64,000 bases of DNA from Paracoccus sanguinis (GCF_900106665.1 NZ_FNNA01000001.1:1290227-1354226); one strand, 5' to 3'; counted from the stretch's first letter, positions 34,307-43,272 are shown. The notes: generated from the sequence alone by a model not told the origin. Program-made: numbers and translations.

Positions 34307-35200
34307 TCACCCCAGCCGGTCGGGCAGCGGCATCCCGCGCAGCGCCTCGGCGGTGGGCAGGGGGCGCTTGCCCTGACGTTGCAGCTCGAGCACCTCGACG
34401 GCGCCCGCGCCGCAGGCGACCACGAGGGGGCCGAGCACCGCGCCCGGCGCGCCCTCGCCCGGCACCACGCGGGCGCGCAGGAGCTTCACCCGCTCGCCGG
34501 CCACCTCGCACCAGGCGCCGGGGAAGGGCGAGAGGCCGCGGATCAGCCGGTCCACCTCGGCCGCCGGGCGGGTCCAGTCGATCCGCGCCTCGGCCTTGTC
34601 GATCTTGGCGGCGTAGGTCACGCCGTCATCGGACTGCGGCACGGCCTCGAGCGGCAGGCGGTCGAGCACCTCGGCGATCAGCGCCGCACCCATCCCGGCC
34701 AGCCGGTCGTGCAGGTCGCCGGTGGTGTCCTCGGGGCCGATGGGCGTGCGGGCCTCGGCCAGCACCGGGCCGGTGTCGAGCCCGGCCTCCATCTGCATGA
34801 TCGCGACGCCCGTCTCGGCATCCCCGGCCATCACCGCCCGGTGGATCGGCGCCGCGCCTCGCCAGCGGGGCAGGATCGAGGCGTGGATGTTGAGACACCC
34901 CAGCCGCGGCGCGTCGAGGACCGGCTGCGGCAGGATCAGCCCGTAGGCCACCACCACCGCCACATCGGCCCCGAGCGCGGCGAAATCCGCCTGATCCTCG
35001 GGGGCCTTGAGCCGCGCCGGCGTGCGGACCGGCAGGCCCAGCGCCTCGGCCGCCGCCTGCACCGGCGAGGGGCGCGGCTTCTGCCCCCGCCCGGCGGCGC
35101 GCGGCGGCTGGGTGTAGACGCACACGACCTCGTGCCGCGCCGCCACCGCCTCAAGCGCCGGGACCGAGAAGCCCGGCGTGCCCATGAAGATCACCCGCAT
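34307..35200 (-). CDS. fmt: Methionyl-tRNA formyltransferase
   Basis: A 297-residue enzyme adding the formyl group to initiator Met-tRNA from 10-formyl-THF. N-terminal [19 protein letters not shown], the formyl-transferase signature [20 protein letters not shown] with catalytic Asn and His, and [13 protein letters not shown] are all present; the C-terminal tRNA-binding domain follows ([16 protein letters not shown]). It is the last gene of the def-def-def-hypothetical-fmt operon, the usual coupling of formylation and deformylation. Length is normal for the family. Confidence 0.95.
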   Translation of the reverse strand: MRVIFMGTPGFSVPALEAVAARHEVVCVYTQPPRAAGRGQKPRPSPVQAAAEALGLPVRTPARLKAPEDQADFAALGADVAVVVAYGLILPQPVLDAPRLGCLNIHASILPRWRGAAPIHRAVMAGDAETGVAIMQMEAGLDTGPVLAEARTPIGPEDTTGDLHDRLAGMGAALIAEVLDRLPLEAVPQSDDGVTYAAKIDKAEARIDWTRPAAEVDRLIRGLSPFPGAWCEVAGERVKLLRARVVPGEGAPGAVLGPLVVACGAGAVEVLELQRQGKRPLPTAEALRGMPLPDRLG

Positions 35201-35285
35201 CGCAGCCCCTCTTTCTGGCCCAAATCCCCAAATCCGGCGCCTCCGCCCGCACGGCGCCCGCTGCAGGCGCCGGCGCGGCCCGCGC
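35201..35285. other. Gap between the hypothetical gene and fmt, with dispersed element copy D
   Basis: An 85-base intergenic stretch. It carries copy D (listed separately) in the minus orientation, that is, read in the direction of the operon. Nothing else is recognised. Confidence 0.5.
35211..35250 (-). repeat. Dispersed intergenic element, copy D
   Basis: On the minus strand it reads GGATTTGGGGATTTGGGCCA then GAAAG, preceded by a Gly/Pro-coding-like GC head (GCGGGCGGAGGCGCC). It shares the GGGATTTGGGCCAGAAAG core with the other copies, but the TATTT has drifted to ATTT. Confidence 0.55.
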
Positions 35286-35753
35286 TCAGCACATCCCCTC
35301 GGGCAGGCGGTCGGCCAGATAGGCCGCCGCGCCCCGCCCGCGCTCGCTGCCGCCGCCCGCGTCGCCGTCCATCATCGCGGCGATCCACGCCGCGCGCTCA
35401 TGGGCGATCACCGCCAGCTCCCACACGCAGGCGACCAGCGGCCGCGGCGCGACCGGCAGGAAGGGGCCGCCCGCGGTGCCGGCAAACAGCCGCTGCGCCA
35501 GCGCGTCGCCGTTCACCCACCAGTCGACCAAGAGCCAGTCGGCATCCGCCCCGAGATGCAGGATCGCGAACCCGAGGCTGCCGGCCGCCACCCCCTCGTC
35601 GGCCAGCGCCCGCGCCGCCGTGGCCTGCGCCTGCCCGAGCCGGGTCGGGGTCGGCATCCCGCGCCCCGCGGCGCGCAGCAGCGTGGGCTTGAGGTGGACG
35701 CCGCCACTCTCCCACAGCGGCAGGGGCGATGCGGCGCGCGGGACATAGGCCAT
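35286..35753 (-). CDS. Conserved hypothetical protein in the def-fmt operon
   Basis: A 155-residue soluble protein, start ATG overlapping the stop of the preceding deformylase-like gene by one base. Recognisable conserved features are LTLADEG-like [34 protein letters not shown] and [18 protein letters not shown], with many Trp and a His-Glu-Arg. I do not recognise a family. Its position between deformylases and formyltransferase in a conserved operon suggests a translation or proteome role, but this is only context. Confidence 0.7.
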   Translation of the reverse strand: MAYVPRAASPLPLWESGGVHLKPTLLRAAGRGMPTPTRLGQAQATAARALADEGVAAGSLGFAILHLGADADWLLVDWWVNGDALAQRLFAGTAGGPFLPVAPRPLVACVWELAVIAHERAAWIAAMMDGDAGGGSERGRGAAAYLADRLPEGMC

Positions 35754-36253
35754 CAGCCGCGCCGCAGCTTGGCCGAGCGCGCCACCAGCATCTTGCGGCG
35801 CAGCGGCGACAGGTGATCGACGTAGAGCCTGCCGTTCAGGTGGTCGATCTGGTGCTGCACGCTGGTGGCCCAGAGGCCGACGAAATCGCGGTCCTCGACC
35901 TCGCCCTGATCGTTGAGGAACCGCACCGTCACCGCGCGGGGCCGCTCGATCCGCGCCGAGACGCCGGGCAGGTTGGGCGACGCTTCCTCGTGCGCGCGCA
36001 GCTGCACGGATTCGTGCAGCACCTCGGGGTTGGCCATCCGCACCGCCTCGCCCCGCCGCGATGAGGCGTCCACCACCGCGAGGCGCAGCATGATCCCGAT
36101 CTGCGGCGCGGCGAGGCCGACACCGGGCATCGCCTCCATCGTGTCGATCATGTCGTCCCAGATCATCCGCACCGACTCGGTCACCGCCTCGACCGGCGCG
36201 GCCGGGCGGTGCAGGCGCGGGTCGGTGTAGGGCAGGAACGGGCGCGCCGGCAC
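35753..36253 (-). CDS. Peptide deformylase-like protein with degenerate active site
   Basis: A 166-residue deformylase-fold protein. Motif 1 is intact (GVGLAAPQIG), but motif 2, normally EGCLS with the metal-binding Cys, reads EEASPNLPG: no Cys. Motif 3, normally HExDH with catalytic Glu, reads HQIDHLNG, Gln replacing Glu. Two histidine metal ligands remain. On this evidence it should not be a normal deformylase; it may be a regulatory or structural paralogue. GTG start, one base after the stop of the second def gene. Degenerate deformylase paralogues next to active ones occur in related alphaproteobacteria as far as I recall. Confidence 0.85.
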   Translation of the reverse strand: MPARPFLPYTDPRLHRPAAPVEAVTESVRMIWDDMIDTMEAMPGVGLAAPQIGIMLRLAVVDASSRRGEAVRMANPEVLHESVQLRAHEEASPNLPGVSARIERPRAVTVRFLNDQGEVEDRDFVGLWATSVQHQIDHLNGRLYVDHLSPLRRKMLVARSAKLRRG

Positions 36254-36254
36254 C

Positions 36255-36908
36255 TCAGGCGCCCGTCGATGCGCCCGCGGCCGCGCGGCGGCGGCGGGCC
36301 GGGGCGGCGGGGGGCGCGGCGGGGGCCGCCTCCGGCCGGGGGTCGAGAATCAGCACCCCGTCGAGGTGGTCGGCCTCGTGCTGGGCGATCCGCGCCGCCA
36401 TCCCGTCCAGTGGCAGCGACTGCGCCACGCCCGCGAGGTCGAAGAAATCCAGCCGCACCCGCGCCGGCCGGCGCACCCGCACCGGGCGGCCGGGGATCGA
36501 CAGGCACAGCTCCTCGGCCTCGGCGGTGCGGCGGCCCGCGGGGGTCAGCGCCGGTTCGATCACCGCGAGCGGCGCGGGCGTGCCGTCCTTCCAGCCGGGG
36601 TCCATGACGAACACCCGCCGGGCGACGCCGATCTGCGGCGCGGCGAGGCCGCGGCCGCCGGCGGCGTAGAGCGTGGCGAAGAGGTCGGCGACCAGCGCCT
36701 CGAGCTCGGGGAACTTCAGCTCGCCCGCCGGGCGGCAGCGGGTGCGCAGCACCGGGTCGGGGTAGAGCACCACCGGCCGCACCCGCCCCGGGGGGCAGGG
36801 CAGCGCCGCGGGGCCGGGGATCACCGGGCGGACCGCGGCGCCCGCGCTGGCCTTGGCGAGGGCCACGGGGAGGGCCGCGGGGTCGGGCAGGGCCGCCGCG
36901 CTAGGCAC
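36255..36908 (-). CDS. def: Peptide deformylase, second copy with extended N- and C-termini
   Basis: A 217-residue deformylase with all three motifs: GRGLAAPQIG, EELCLSIPG (metal-ligand Cys) and QHEADHLDGVL (catalytic Glu and two metal-ligand His). It has an N-terminal extension of about 40 Pro/Ala-rich residues and an Ala/Pro/Arg-rich C-terminal tail (about 28 residues), which the first copy lacks. GTG start at 36908 overlaps the first def gene by 8 bases. Another start further in is possible: the core begins at VRPVVLYPDPVLRTRC. It removes the formyl group from nascent proteins. Confidence 0.85.
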   Translation of the reverse strand: MPSAAALPDPAALPVALAKASAGAAVRPVIPGPAALPCPPGRVRPVVLYPDPVLRTRCRPAGELKFPELEALVADLFATLYAAGGRGLAAPQIGVARRVFVMDPGWKDGTPAPLAVIEPALTPAGRRTAEAEELCLSIPGRPVRVRRPARVRLDFFDLAGVAQSLPLDGMAARIAQHEADHLDGVLILDPRPEAAPAAPPAAPARRRRAAAGASTGA

Positions 36909-37419
36909 GCGCCAGCTCGCGTTTCATCTTGGCCATGCGGCGGGTGATGAGCTGGCGCTTCATCGGGCCGATGTGGTCGATGAACAGCCGGCCGTCGAGG
37001 TGGTCCAGCTCGTGCTGCGCGCAGGTCGCCCACAGCCCGTCGAAGTCACGCTCGACCCGCTTGCCGTCGAGCCCGGTCCAGCGCATCCGCACCTCGGCCG
37101 GGCGGGTGACCTCGGCATACTGGTCGGGGAAGGACAGGCAGCCCTCTTCGTAGACGTTGAGCGCCTCGGAGGTCGAGACGATCTCGGGGTCGACCATCAC
37201 CACCGGCGCGCGGGGCGCGTCGGGGTCCTTGGTGCAGTCCATGACGAACAGCCGGCTCAGCACGCCGACCTGCGGGGCGGCAAGACCGACGCCGGGGGCG
37301 CCGTACATGGTCGCCAGCATCTCGTCCGCCAGCGCCTCGATCTCGGGCGTGATGCGGCCGATGGGGGCGCAGGGCTTCTTGAGCCGGGGGTCCGGGAACA
37401 GCAGGATCGGGCGGGTCAT
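36901..37419 (-). CDS. def: Peptide deformylase
   Basis: A 172-residue iron/zinc hydrolase that removes the N-formyl group from nascent proteins. Motifs: GVGLAAPQVG, EEGCLSFPDQYAEVTRP with the metal-ligand Cys, and QHELDHLDG with catalytic Glu and two metal-ligand His. It is the most canonical of three consecutive copies and the first gene of the operon, with the start ATG at 37419. The promoter should lie in the 94-base gap before the divergent aminotransferase gene. Confidence 0.95.
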   Translation of the reverse strand: MTRPILLFPDPRLKKPCAPIGRITPEIEALADEMLATMYGAPGVGLAAPQVGVLSRLFVMDCTKDPDAPRAPVVMVDPEIVSTSEALNVYEEGCLSFPDQYAEVTRPAEVRMRWTGLDGKRVERDFDGLWATCAQHELDHLDGRLFIDHIGPMKRQLITRRMAKMKRELARA

Positions 37420-37513
37420 GCCCGCGCATTACAAGGGTTTTCGCGGCGCAACAACTCGCTATTGTCGGCCCGGCGCCACGCCAGCCCGCGCGCAGGACCG
37501 ATGAGGAGCCGCC

Positions 37514-38710
37514 ATGTCCCCCGCCCCCACCACCCCGGATTTCGACGAGCTGATCGAGCGGCGCGGCACGGACTGCAACAAGTGGGACGACATGGGCAAG
37601 GTCTTCGGGCTGACCGCGCCCGATGCGCTGGCGATGTGGGTGGCGGACATGGATTTCCGCGCCCCCGCCCCGGTGCGCGCCGCGCTCGAGCAGATCGTGG
37701 CGTCGGGCGTCTATGGCTACCCGGGCGAGAACCGCGCCTATCTCGACGCGATCCGCTGGTGGATGGAGACGCGGCACGGCTGGGCGGTCGCGCCCGAGGC
37801 GATCCTGTCGGTGCACGGGCTGGTCAACGGCACGGCGCTCGCGGTCGATTCCTATACCGCGCCGGGGGATGCGGTGGTGCTGATGACGCCGGTCTATCAC
37901 GCCTTCGCGCGGGTGGTGAAAGCCGCCGGGCGCCGCGTGACCGAGCTGCCGCTGGCGGAGGTGGACGGGCAGTACGCGCTCGACTGGGCCGGGTGGGAGG
38001 GGCGGCTCACCGGGGCCGAGCGGATGCTGATCCTGTGCTCGCCGCACAACCCCGGCGGGCGGGTCTGGTCGGCGGACGAGCTGCGCGAGATCGCCGCCTT
38101 CTGCCGCGAGCGCGACCTGATCCTCGTCTCGGACGAGATCCACCACGACCTCGTGCTGCCGGGCAGCCCGCGCCACACGGTGACGGCGCTGGCCGCGCCC
38201 GAGATCGCCGACCGGCTGGTGACGCTGACCGCGGCGACCAAGAGCTTCAACCTCGCCGGCGCGCATCTGGGCAATGCGATCATCCCCGACGCGGGGCTCA
38301 GGGCGCGCTATGCGGCGCGGATGGGGGCGCTGGGGATCTCGCCGGGGCTGTTCGGGCCGCCGATGGTGGCGGCGGCCTATTCGCCCGAGGGGGCGGCGTG
38401 GATCGACGCGCTGGTGGCCTATCTGGCCGAGAACGCGCGGGTGTTCGACGCAGGCATCGCGGCGATTCCCGGCGCGCGGTCGATGAAGCTGCAGGCGACG
38501 TATCTCTCGTGGGTGGACTTCTCGGGCACCGGGATCGACGCCGAGGGGTTGCGCGCCCGGGTCGAGGGCGGGGCGCGGATCGCCGCCAACCACGGCGAGA
38601 GCTTCGGGACCGGGGGCGCGCAGCACCTGCGGTTCAACATCGCCACACCCCGGGCACGGGTGGCCGAGGCGGTGGCGCGGCTGCAGCAGGCCTTCGCCGA
38701 CCTGCAATGA
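37514..38710 (+). CDS. PLP-dependent aminotransferase, PatB/MalY family (putative C-S lyase)
   Basis: A 398-residue fold-type I enzyme. Start with DFDELIERRGTDCNKWD and ALAMWVADMDFRAP is typical of PatB/MalY proteins, and PLP-lysine Lys243 lies in AATKSFNLAG. Other PLP contacts: LCSPHNPGGRVW and VSDEIHHDLVLPG. Members are cystathionine beta-lyases or other C-S lyases; some also act as regulators. A Shine-Dalgarno GAGGAG precedes the ATG. The stop overlaps the L,D-transpeptidase start (ATGA). Divergent from def. Confidence 0.85.
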   Translation: MSPAPTTPDFDELIERRGTDCNKWDDMGKVFGLTAPDALAMWVADMDFRAPAPVRAALEQIVASGVYGYPGENRAYLDAIRWWMETRHGWAVAPEAILSVHGLVNGTALAVDSYTAPGDAVVLMTPVYHAFARVVKAAGRRVTELPLAEVDGQYALDWAGWEGRLTGAERMLILCSPHNPGGRVWSADELREIAAFCRERDLILVSDEIHHDLVLPGSPRHTVTALAAPEIADRLVTLTAATKSFNLAGAHLGNAIIPDAGLRARYAARMGALGISPGLFGPPMVAAAYSPEGAAWIDALVAYLAENARVFDAGIAAIPGARSMKLQATYLSWVDFSGTGIDAEGLRARVEGGARIAANHGESFGTGGAQHLRFNIATPRARVAEAVARLQQAFADLQ

Positions 38711-39336
38711 GGCTGCTCGCGCTGCTGCTGTTCCTCGCCGCCGGGCTGGTGGCCTGGGGCGCGTGGGGACCGGGGTGGCGCCTGCCGCTGCCGCTGCCCC
38801 TGCCGCTGCCGCTGCCGCCGACGCTGCCGGTCCCGGTGCCGCCGCCCACGGTCCCCGTCCCGCCGCTGCCGAAGCCGCCGCGGATCGAGCTGCCGCAACC
38901 CGCGCCCCACATCACCAGCCCCGTCGAGCGCATCCTGATCGAGAAAGCCGCCCGCCGGATGACGATCTTCCAGGCGGACGGCAACCCGCGGGTGATGCGC
39001 ATCGCGCTGGGCTTCGCGCCCGAGGGCGACAAGGCCCGGCAGGGCGACGGCAAGACCCCAGAGGGGGTGTTCCGCATCGACCGGCTGAACCCCAAGAGCC
39101 AGTTCCACCTGTCGCTCGGCCTCGACTATCCCCGCCCCGCCGACCGGGCGCGGGCGCGGGCGGCGGGCGTGAACCCCGGCGGCGACATCATGATCCACGG
39201 CCAGCCGAACCAGGTCCCCGAGGGCTACCGCGTCAAGGGCGACTGGACGGCGGGTTGCATCGCCGTGACCAACCCCGAGGTCGCCGAGATCTTCGCCCAC
39301 ACGAAGATCGGCACCGAGGTCGAGATCCGTCCCTGA
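38707..39336 (+). CDS. L,D-transpeptidase (YkuD family) with Leu-Pro linker
   Basis: A 209-residue protein with an N-terminal hydrophobic anchor/signal (LLALLLFLAAGLVAWGAWG), then a Leu-Pro/Val-Pro repeat linker, then the YkuD catalytic domain: IMIHGQPN and the nucleophile Cys184 in WTAGCIAVTN. These periplasmic enzymes form 3-3 cross-links in peptidoglycan or attach lipoproteins. The ATG overlaps the stop of the PatB-like gene. The Cys and His expected for catalysis are present. Confidence 0.88.
   Translation: MRLLALLLFLAAGLVAWGAWGPGWRLPLPLPLPLPLPPTLPVPVPPPTVPVPPLPKPPRIELPQPAPHITSPVERILIEKAARRMTIFQADGNPRVMRIALGFAPEGDKARQGDGKTPEGVFRIDRLNPKSQFHLSLGLDYPRPADRARARAAGVNPGGDIMIHGQPNQVPEGYRVKGDWTAGCIAVTNPEVAEIFAHTKIGTEVEIRP
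38783..38892 (+). repeat. Simple Leu-Pro/Val-Pro coding repeat
   Basis: A run of CTGCCG/CTGCCC hexamers, followed by GTCCCG-type hexamers, encodes an LPLPLPLP...VPVPPP linker within the L,D-transpeptidase. It is likely to vary in copy number between strains by slippage. Confidence 0.75.
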
Positions 39337-39362
39337 GCGGGCCGCGCGGCGGCACGGCCTAT

Positions 39363-39388
39363 GGGTATTTCGGCCAGAGAGAAGCCGG
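39363..39388 (+). repeat. Dispersed intergenic element, copy E
   Basis: GGGTATTTCGGCCAGAGAGA then AGCC, in the gap between convergent genes. It faces copy F in inverted orientation; together they form a likely bidirectional terminator. Confidence 0.65.
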
Positions 39389-39409
39389 GCGCGCGCCGAA
39401 GTCTCAAGC

Positions 39410-39440
39410 GGGCTTCTTTCCGGTGAATACCCCCGGCGGC
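39410..39440 (-). repeat. Dispersed intergenic element, copy F (inverted)
   Basis: Minus-strand reading GCCGCCGGGGGTATTCACCG then GAAAGAAGCCC matches the common core of the element family, with the CCGGGGG head as in copy B. Confidence 0.6.
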
Positions 39441-39450
39441 GCTGCCTCCC

Positions 39451-41856
39451 TCACGTCCCGCGGGGCTTGGCGCGCAGCGTGGGGTCGGCGGCGGTGGGGT
39501 CCTCGGGCCAGGGGTGGCGGGGATAGCGGCCGCGCATCTCCTTCCTGACCTCGGCGTAGCCGCCGGCCCAGAAGCCGGGCAGGTCGGTCGTCACCGCGAT
39601 CGGCTTGGCGCCCGGCGACATGAGCTCGATCCTGAGCGGGCGGCGGCCGGCGGTGGGGTGGCGGGTGACCCCGAACAGCTCTTGCAGGCGGGCCGAGATG
39701 GTCGGCGTCTCGGCGTCGTAGTCGATGGGGATGCGGCGGCCGAGCGGGGTGGTGAAGGCGGCGGGCGCCGCCTCGTCCAGCCGGCGCTGGCCGTCCCAGC
39801 CGATCAGCGCCTTGAGCGGCTCGGTCAGGTCGAGCGCGCGCAGCGCCGCCGCCGTCCGCGCCCCGCCGAGATGGGGCAGAAGCCAGTCCGGGTCGGCGAG
39901 CAGGGCGGCGTCGGTCACGTCGGGCATCCCCTCGACCAGCGCGATCCGCGCCCGCAGCCGCGCCGCCGCCGGGGTCCATGGCAGGCCGAGGTCGCGCAGC
40001 CCGTCCAGCGCCGCCTGCGCCACCGCGCGCGGGTCGGGGTCGTCGAGCGGCGCGTCCGACAGCACCAGCGCCCCCAGCCGATCCTGCCGCCGGGCCAGCA
40101 CCCGCCCCTCGCGCCGGGACCAGGCGACGTGCGCGACCGTCTCGATCCGGTCGCCCATGAGCGCCCGCAGCCCCTCCTCGTCGAAGGCTGCGCCGACCCG
40201 CACCCGCGCCTCGCGCGCGTCGCCGTCGAGGTCGGTCGCCACGATCAGCCGCTCGGCGCCCAGCGGGTCGCCCTCGGCCAGCACCGCGCCCTTGCCACCC
40301 GACAGGACGAAGCGCGGCGCCTCGCCCTTGCGGCGCAGGCCGATGCGGTCGGGATAGGCGAGCGCGGCCATCGCGCCTGGCGACATCGGCGGACCGTCCG
40401 GGACCATCCGGCGGAGGCGCCGGCCCTCAAGGCGGATGCGCTCGACCGTGGCGCGGTCGGCGGGCCACGGGTGGCGGTCGGCGTAGCCGCGCGGGTCGGC
40501 CAGCGCCGCCAGCCGCAGCCCCAGGTCGGCGGGCGCGCCGCGCAGCGGGTCGCGCTCGGCCAGCAGCGCCGCGAGGGGCGCCGCCCCCCGCCCCGCGGTC
40601 AGCAGCATATGCGCCAGCCGCGGGTGCAGCGGCAGCGCCGCCATCGCCCGCCCGTGCGCGGTGATCCGACCGGCGGCGTCGAGCGCGCCGAGGCCTGCGA
40701 GCAGCGCCCGCGCCTCGGCCAGCCCGGCCTCGGGCGGAGGGGTCAGGAAGGCAAGGCCCTCGCCCCCACCCCAGACGGCGAGTTCCAGCGCCAGCCCGGC
40801 GAGGTCGGCGGTCAGCATCTCGGGCGGGGCGAAGCCGGGCAGCGCGCCCTCTTCCGCCCGCGCCCACATCCGGTAGCAGACGCCCGGCGCCACACGGCCC
40901 GCCCGGCCGCGGCGCTGGTCGGCCTCGGCGCGGCTGACGCGCTCGGTCACGAGGCGAGACATCCCCGAGCCGGGATCGAAGCGCGCCCGCCGCGCCCGGC
41001 CGGCGTCCACCACCACGGTCACGCCGGGGATGGTCAGCGAGGTCTCGGCGATCGCCGTCGCCAGCACGATCCGCCGCCGCGCGCCCGGCGCGGCCAGCGC
41101 CGCCCGCTGCGCCTCGGCCGGCAGCGCGCCGTAGAGCGGCAGCACCTCGGCACTCGTGTCGAGCAGGGCGGTCACGCGCCGGATCTCGCCCTCGCCGGGC
41201 AGGAAGGCGAGGATGGTGCCGCTGTCGGTCTCGGCTTCGGCCTGGGCGATGAGCCGCGCGGCCTCGGGGACCAGCCGGGCGCCCGCGGGCAGGGGGCGGG
41301 GCAGCCAGCGCGTCTCGACCGGGAAGGCCTGCCCCTCCGAGCGGACCACGGGCGCATCGTCCAGCAGCGCCGCCACCGGCTCGGCCGCCAGTGTCGCCGA
41401 CATCACCAGCAGCGCGAGGTCGGGGCGCAGCGCCGCCCGCGCCTCCCACACGAGCGCCAGGCCGAGGTCGGCGTTGAGGCTGCGCTCGTGGAACTCGTCG
41501 AAGATCACCGCGCCGACGCCGTCGAGCGACGGGTCGGACTGGATCATGCGGGTGAGGATGCCCTCGGTCACGACCTCGATGCGGGCGCCCGGCACCGCCT
41601 TGCCGCGGATGCGGTAGCCGACGCGGGCGCCCACCGCCTCGCCCAGCGTGGCGGCCATGCGCTCGGCGGCTGCGCGGGCGGCGAGGCGGCGGGGTTCCAG
41701 CATGACGATCCGGCCGGGGATCTGGTCCATGAGCGCGAGCGGCACCCGCGTCGTCTTGCCCGCGCCCGGCGGGGCGACGAGGACCGCGCGGCCGTGGTCC
41801 GCCAGCGCGGCGCGCAAGGCCGGCAGGGCGGCGTCGATGGGCAGGGGTTCGGGCAT
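39451..41856 (-). CDS. hrpB: ATP-dependent helicase HrpB (DEAH/DExH type)
   Basis: An 801-residue superfamily 2 helicase. Walker A PPGAGKTTRVPLAL, motif Ia MLEPRRLAARAAAERMA, motif II DEFHERSLNADLGL, motif III MSATLAA, motif V/VI TAIAETSLTIPGV and QRRGRAGR. The C-terminal half (IELMSPGAKPIAVTTDLPGF) is the HrpB-specific domain. HrpB is a non-essential RNA/DNA helicase of uncertain role. Length and order are normal. It ends convergently with the L,D-transpeptidase gene. Confidence 0.95.
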   Translation of the reverse strand: MPEPLPIDAALPALRAALADHGRAVLVAPPGAGKTTRVPLALMDQIPGRIVMLEPRRLAARAAAERMAATLGEAVGARVGYRIRGKAVPGARIEVVTEGILTRMIQSDPSLDGVGAVIFDEFHERSLNADLGLALVWEARAALRPDLALLVMSATLAAEPVAALLDDAPVVRSEGQAFPVETRWLPRPLPAGARLVPEAARLIAQAEAETDSGTILAFLPGEGEIRRVTALLDTSAEVLPLYGALPAEAQRAALAAPGARRRIVLATAIAETSLTIPGVTVVVDAGRARRARFDPGSGMSRLVTERVSRAEADQRRGRAGRVAPGVCYRMWARAEEGALPGFAPPEMLTADLAGLALELAVWGGGEGLAFLTPPPEAGLAEARALLAGLGALDAAGRITAHGRAMAALPLHPRLAHMLLTAGRGAAPLAALLAERDPLRGAPADLGLRLAALADPRGYADRHPWPADRATVERIRLEGRRLRRMVPDGPPMSPGAMAALAYPDRIGLRRKGEAPRFVLSGGKGAVLAEGDPLGAERLIVATDLDGDAREARVRVGAAFDEEGLRALMGDRIETVAHVAWSRREGRVLARRQDRLGALVLSDAPLDDPDPRAVAQAALDGLRDLGLPWTPAAARLRARIALVEGMPDVTDAALLADPDWLLPHLGGARTAAALRALDLTEPLKALIGWDGQRRLDEAAPAAFTTPLGRRIPIDYDAETPTISARLQELFGVTRHPTAGRRPLRIELMSPGAKPIAVTTDLPGFWAGGYAEVRKEMRGRYPRHPWPEDPTAADPTLRAKPRGT

Positions 41857-42030
41857 CGCACCAGCGCGTCGGGGACAGGGGGACAGGTGCGGTGATGGCG
41901 CGAAACCGTGGCAATGTCACCCGCCCGGCGGCCGTCGTGTCGCATATGTCGAATATGTCTTGACGGTGCGGCCCCCGCCCCGCCAGAACCCTGCAAAACG
42001 AGGCAGTTGCAGGCGCGACGGGGGGCAGGA
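41857..42030. promoter_or_regulatory. Divergent gap between hrpB and the RTX-repeat protein
   Basis: A 174-base gap. It contains paired ATATGTC repeats (CATATGTCGAATATGTC, 41943-41959) directly followed by TTGACG (41960-41965), a possible -35 for the RTX gene; no good -10 lies at the usual distance. A ribosome site GGCAGGA precedes the ATG. Confidence 0.45.
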
Positions 42031-43272
42031 ATGGTGTTTCGGGTGATCTCGCTGACGGGCGGCAATGACACGCTGGCGGTGGGTCCGGCCACCTCGGGGG
42101 TGATCCATGCGCTCGGCGGCGACGACCGCCTGACGCTGCACGGCCGCAGCGCGGCGACGCTGCAGCTGGTGATGGACCAGCCCGGCGGGATGCCCACGCT
42201 GCCCCGGTGGGAGCCGCTGCCCGGCCACACCCTGTCCGCCGGGCTGACCCAGGTCTGGGGCGGGGCGGGGGCGGATGTCCTGACGCTCACCGGGCGCGGG
42301 ATCGAGGCGACGGTCGCCGACGACGCCACGGGCGACCGGATCAACGCGCGCTGGCTGACGCAGGGGGTGCTGCTGGTCGGCCGGCAGGACCTGGTCGTCG
42401 GGCCGAACGACGCGACCGCCCAGGTCGTGGTGCTGGGCGTCGGCCCCACCGACGGGTTCGAGTTCCAGGGCGGGATCGCCAACGACGTGGTGCGGGTCGA
42501 GCATCGCACCCAGGTCTTCGGCTGGAACGGCGACGACGTGCTCGCGGTCGGCGACCGGTCGCTGGTCAACGGCGGCAACGGCGACGACCGCCTGTTCGCC
42601 GGGGCCACGAGCCGCGCGGTCGGCGGGGCGGGCAACGACCGCATCACCGGCACCGGCGTCGGGGTCACGGCGCTCGGCGGGGCGGGCGACGACACCATCG
42701 GCTCGACCCTGCGGATCGTCGCGGCGGGGGGCGCGGGGCGCGACACGCTGCACTCGGCGGCCGCCGGCTCGGTCCTCGACGGGGGTGACGGCGACGACCT
42801 GCTGCGCGGCACCTATCTGCGCGAAAATGCCCTGTCGGGCGCCGACCGGTTCGAGCTGCACTACTCGGGCCACCGGACGGTGCTGAAGGGCGGGGCGGGC
42901 AACGACACGATCCGCATGGATGCCGACGACAGCGCCTGGGGCGGCACCGGCGCTGACCGGTTCATCGCCTTCGAGCGGGCCGGCGACGCGGCCACGATCG
43001 GCGACTTCGCGGCGGCCGCCGACACGCTGCTGCTGAAGCTGCCCGAGGACGAGGCCGCCGCCGACTTCAGCGACCTGACGGTGGAGGAGCGGAACGGCCA
43101 CACCATCCTGCGGCTCGACGGGCAGGTGGTGATGCGGCTTCTCGGCGCGACCGATCTTGCGGTGCGCCTGCAGCACGAGGACGGCGACTCGGTGCGCTAT
43201 ACCGACCTTCACGGCACGCCGGTGACGGGCGGGCAGTGGGACGTCACCATCGACGTGTTCGAGACGATCTGA
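42031..43272 (+). CDS. RTX-type calcium-binding repeat protein
   Basis: A 413-residue acidic Gly/Asp-rich protein. Nonapeptide-like repeats of the GGxGxDxI/L type recur: GGNGDDRLF, GGAGNDRITG, GGAGDDTIG, GGDGDDLLRG, GGAGNDTIRM and GGTGADRFIAF, expected to form calcium-binding beta-rolls. There is no N-terminal signal peptide, as usual for RTX proteins, which leave through type I secretion via a C-terminal signal; the C-terminus WDVTIDVFETI could serve. No catalytic domain and no secretion genes are nearby, so its function is unknown. It may be a cell-surface or matrix protein. Confidence 0.8.
   Translation: MVFRVISLTGGNDTLAVGPATSGVIHALGGDDRLTLHGRSAATLQLVMDQPGGMPTLPRWEPLPGHTLSAGLTQVWGGAGADVLTLTGRGIEATVADDATGDRINARWLTQGVLLVGRQDLVVGPNDATAQVVVLGVGPTDGFEFQGGIANDVVRVEHRTQVFGWNGDDVLAVGDRSLVNGGNGDDRLFAGATSRAVGGAGNDRITGTGVGVTALGGAGDDTIGSTLRIVAAGGAGRDTLHSAAAGSVLDGGDGDDLLRGTYLRENALSGADRFELHYSGHRTVLKGGAGNDTIRMDADDSAWGGTGADRFIAFERAGDAATIGDFAAAADTLLLKLPEDEAAADFSDLTVEERNGHTILRLDGQVVMRLLGATDLAVRLQHEDGDSVRYTDLHGTPVTGGQWDVTIDVFETI

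Larger units (their letters stand above)
39363..39440. terminator. Bidirectional terminator formed by elements E and F
   Basis: Inverted elements GGGTATTT...GAGAAGCC and GGGCTTCTTTCC...AATACCC can pair across about 24 bases between the convergent L,D-transpeptidase and hrpB genes. The pairing is imperfect in the middle. Confidence 0.5.
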
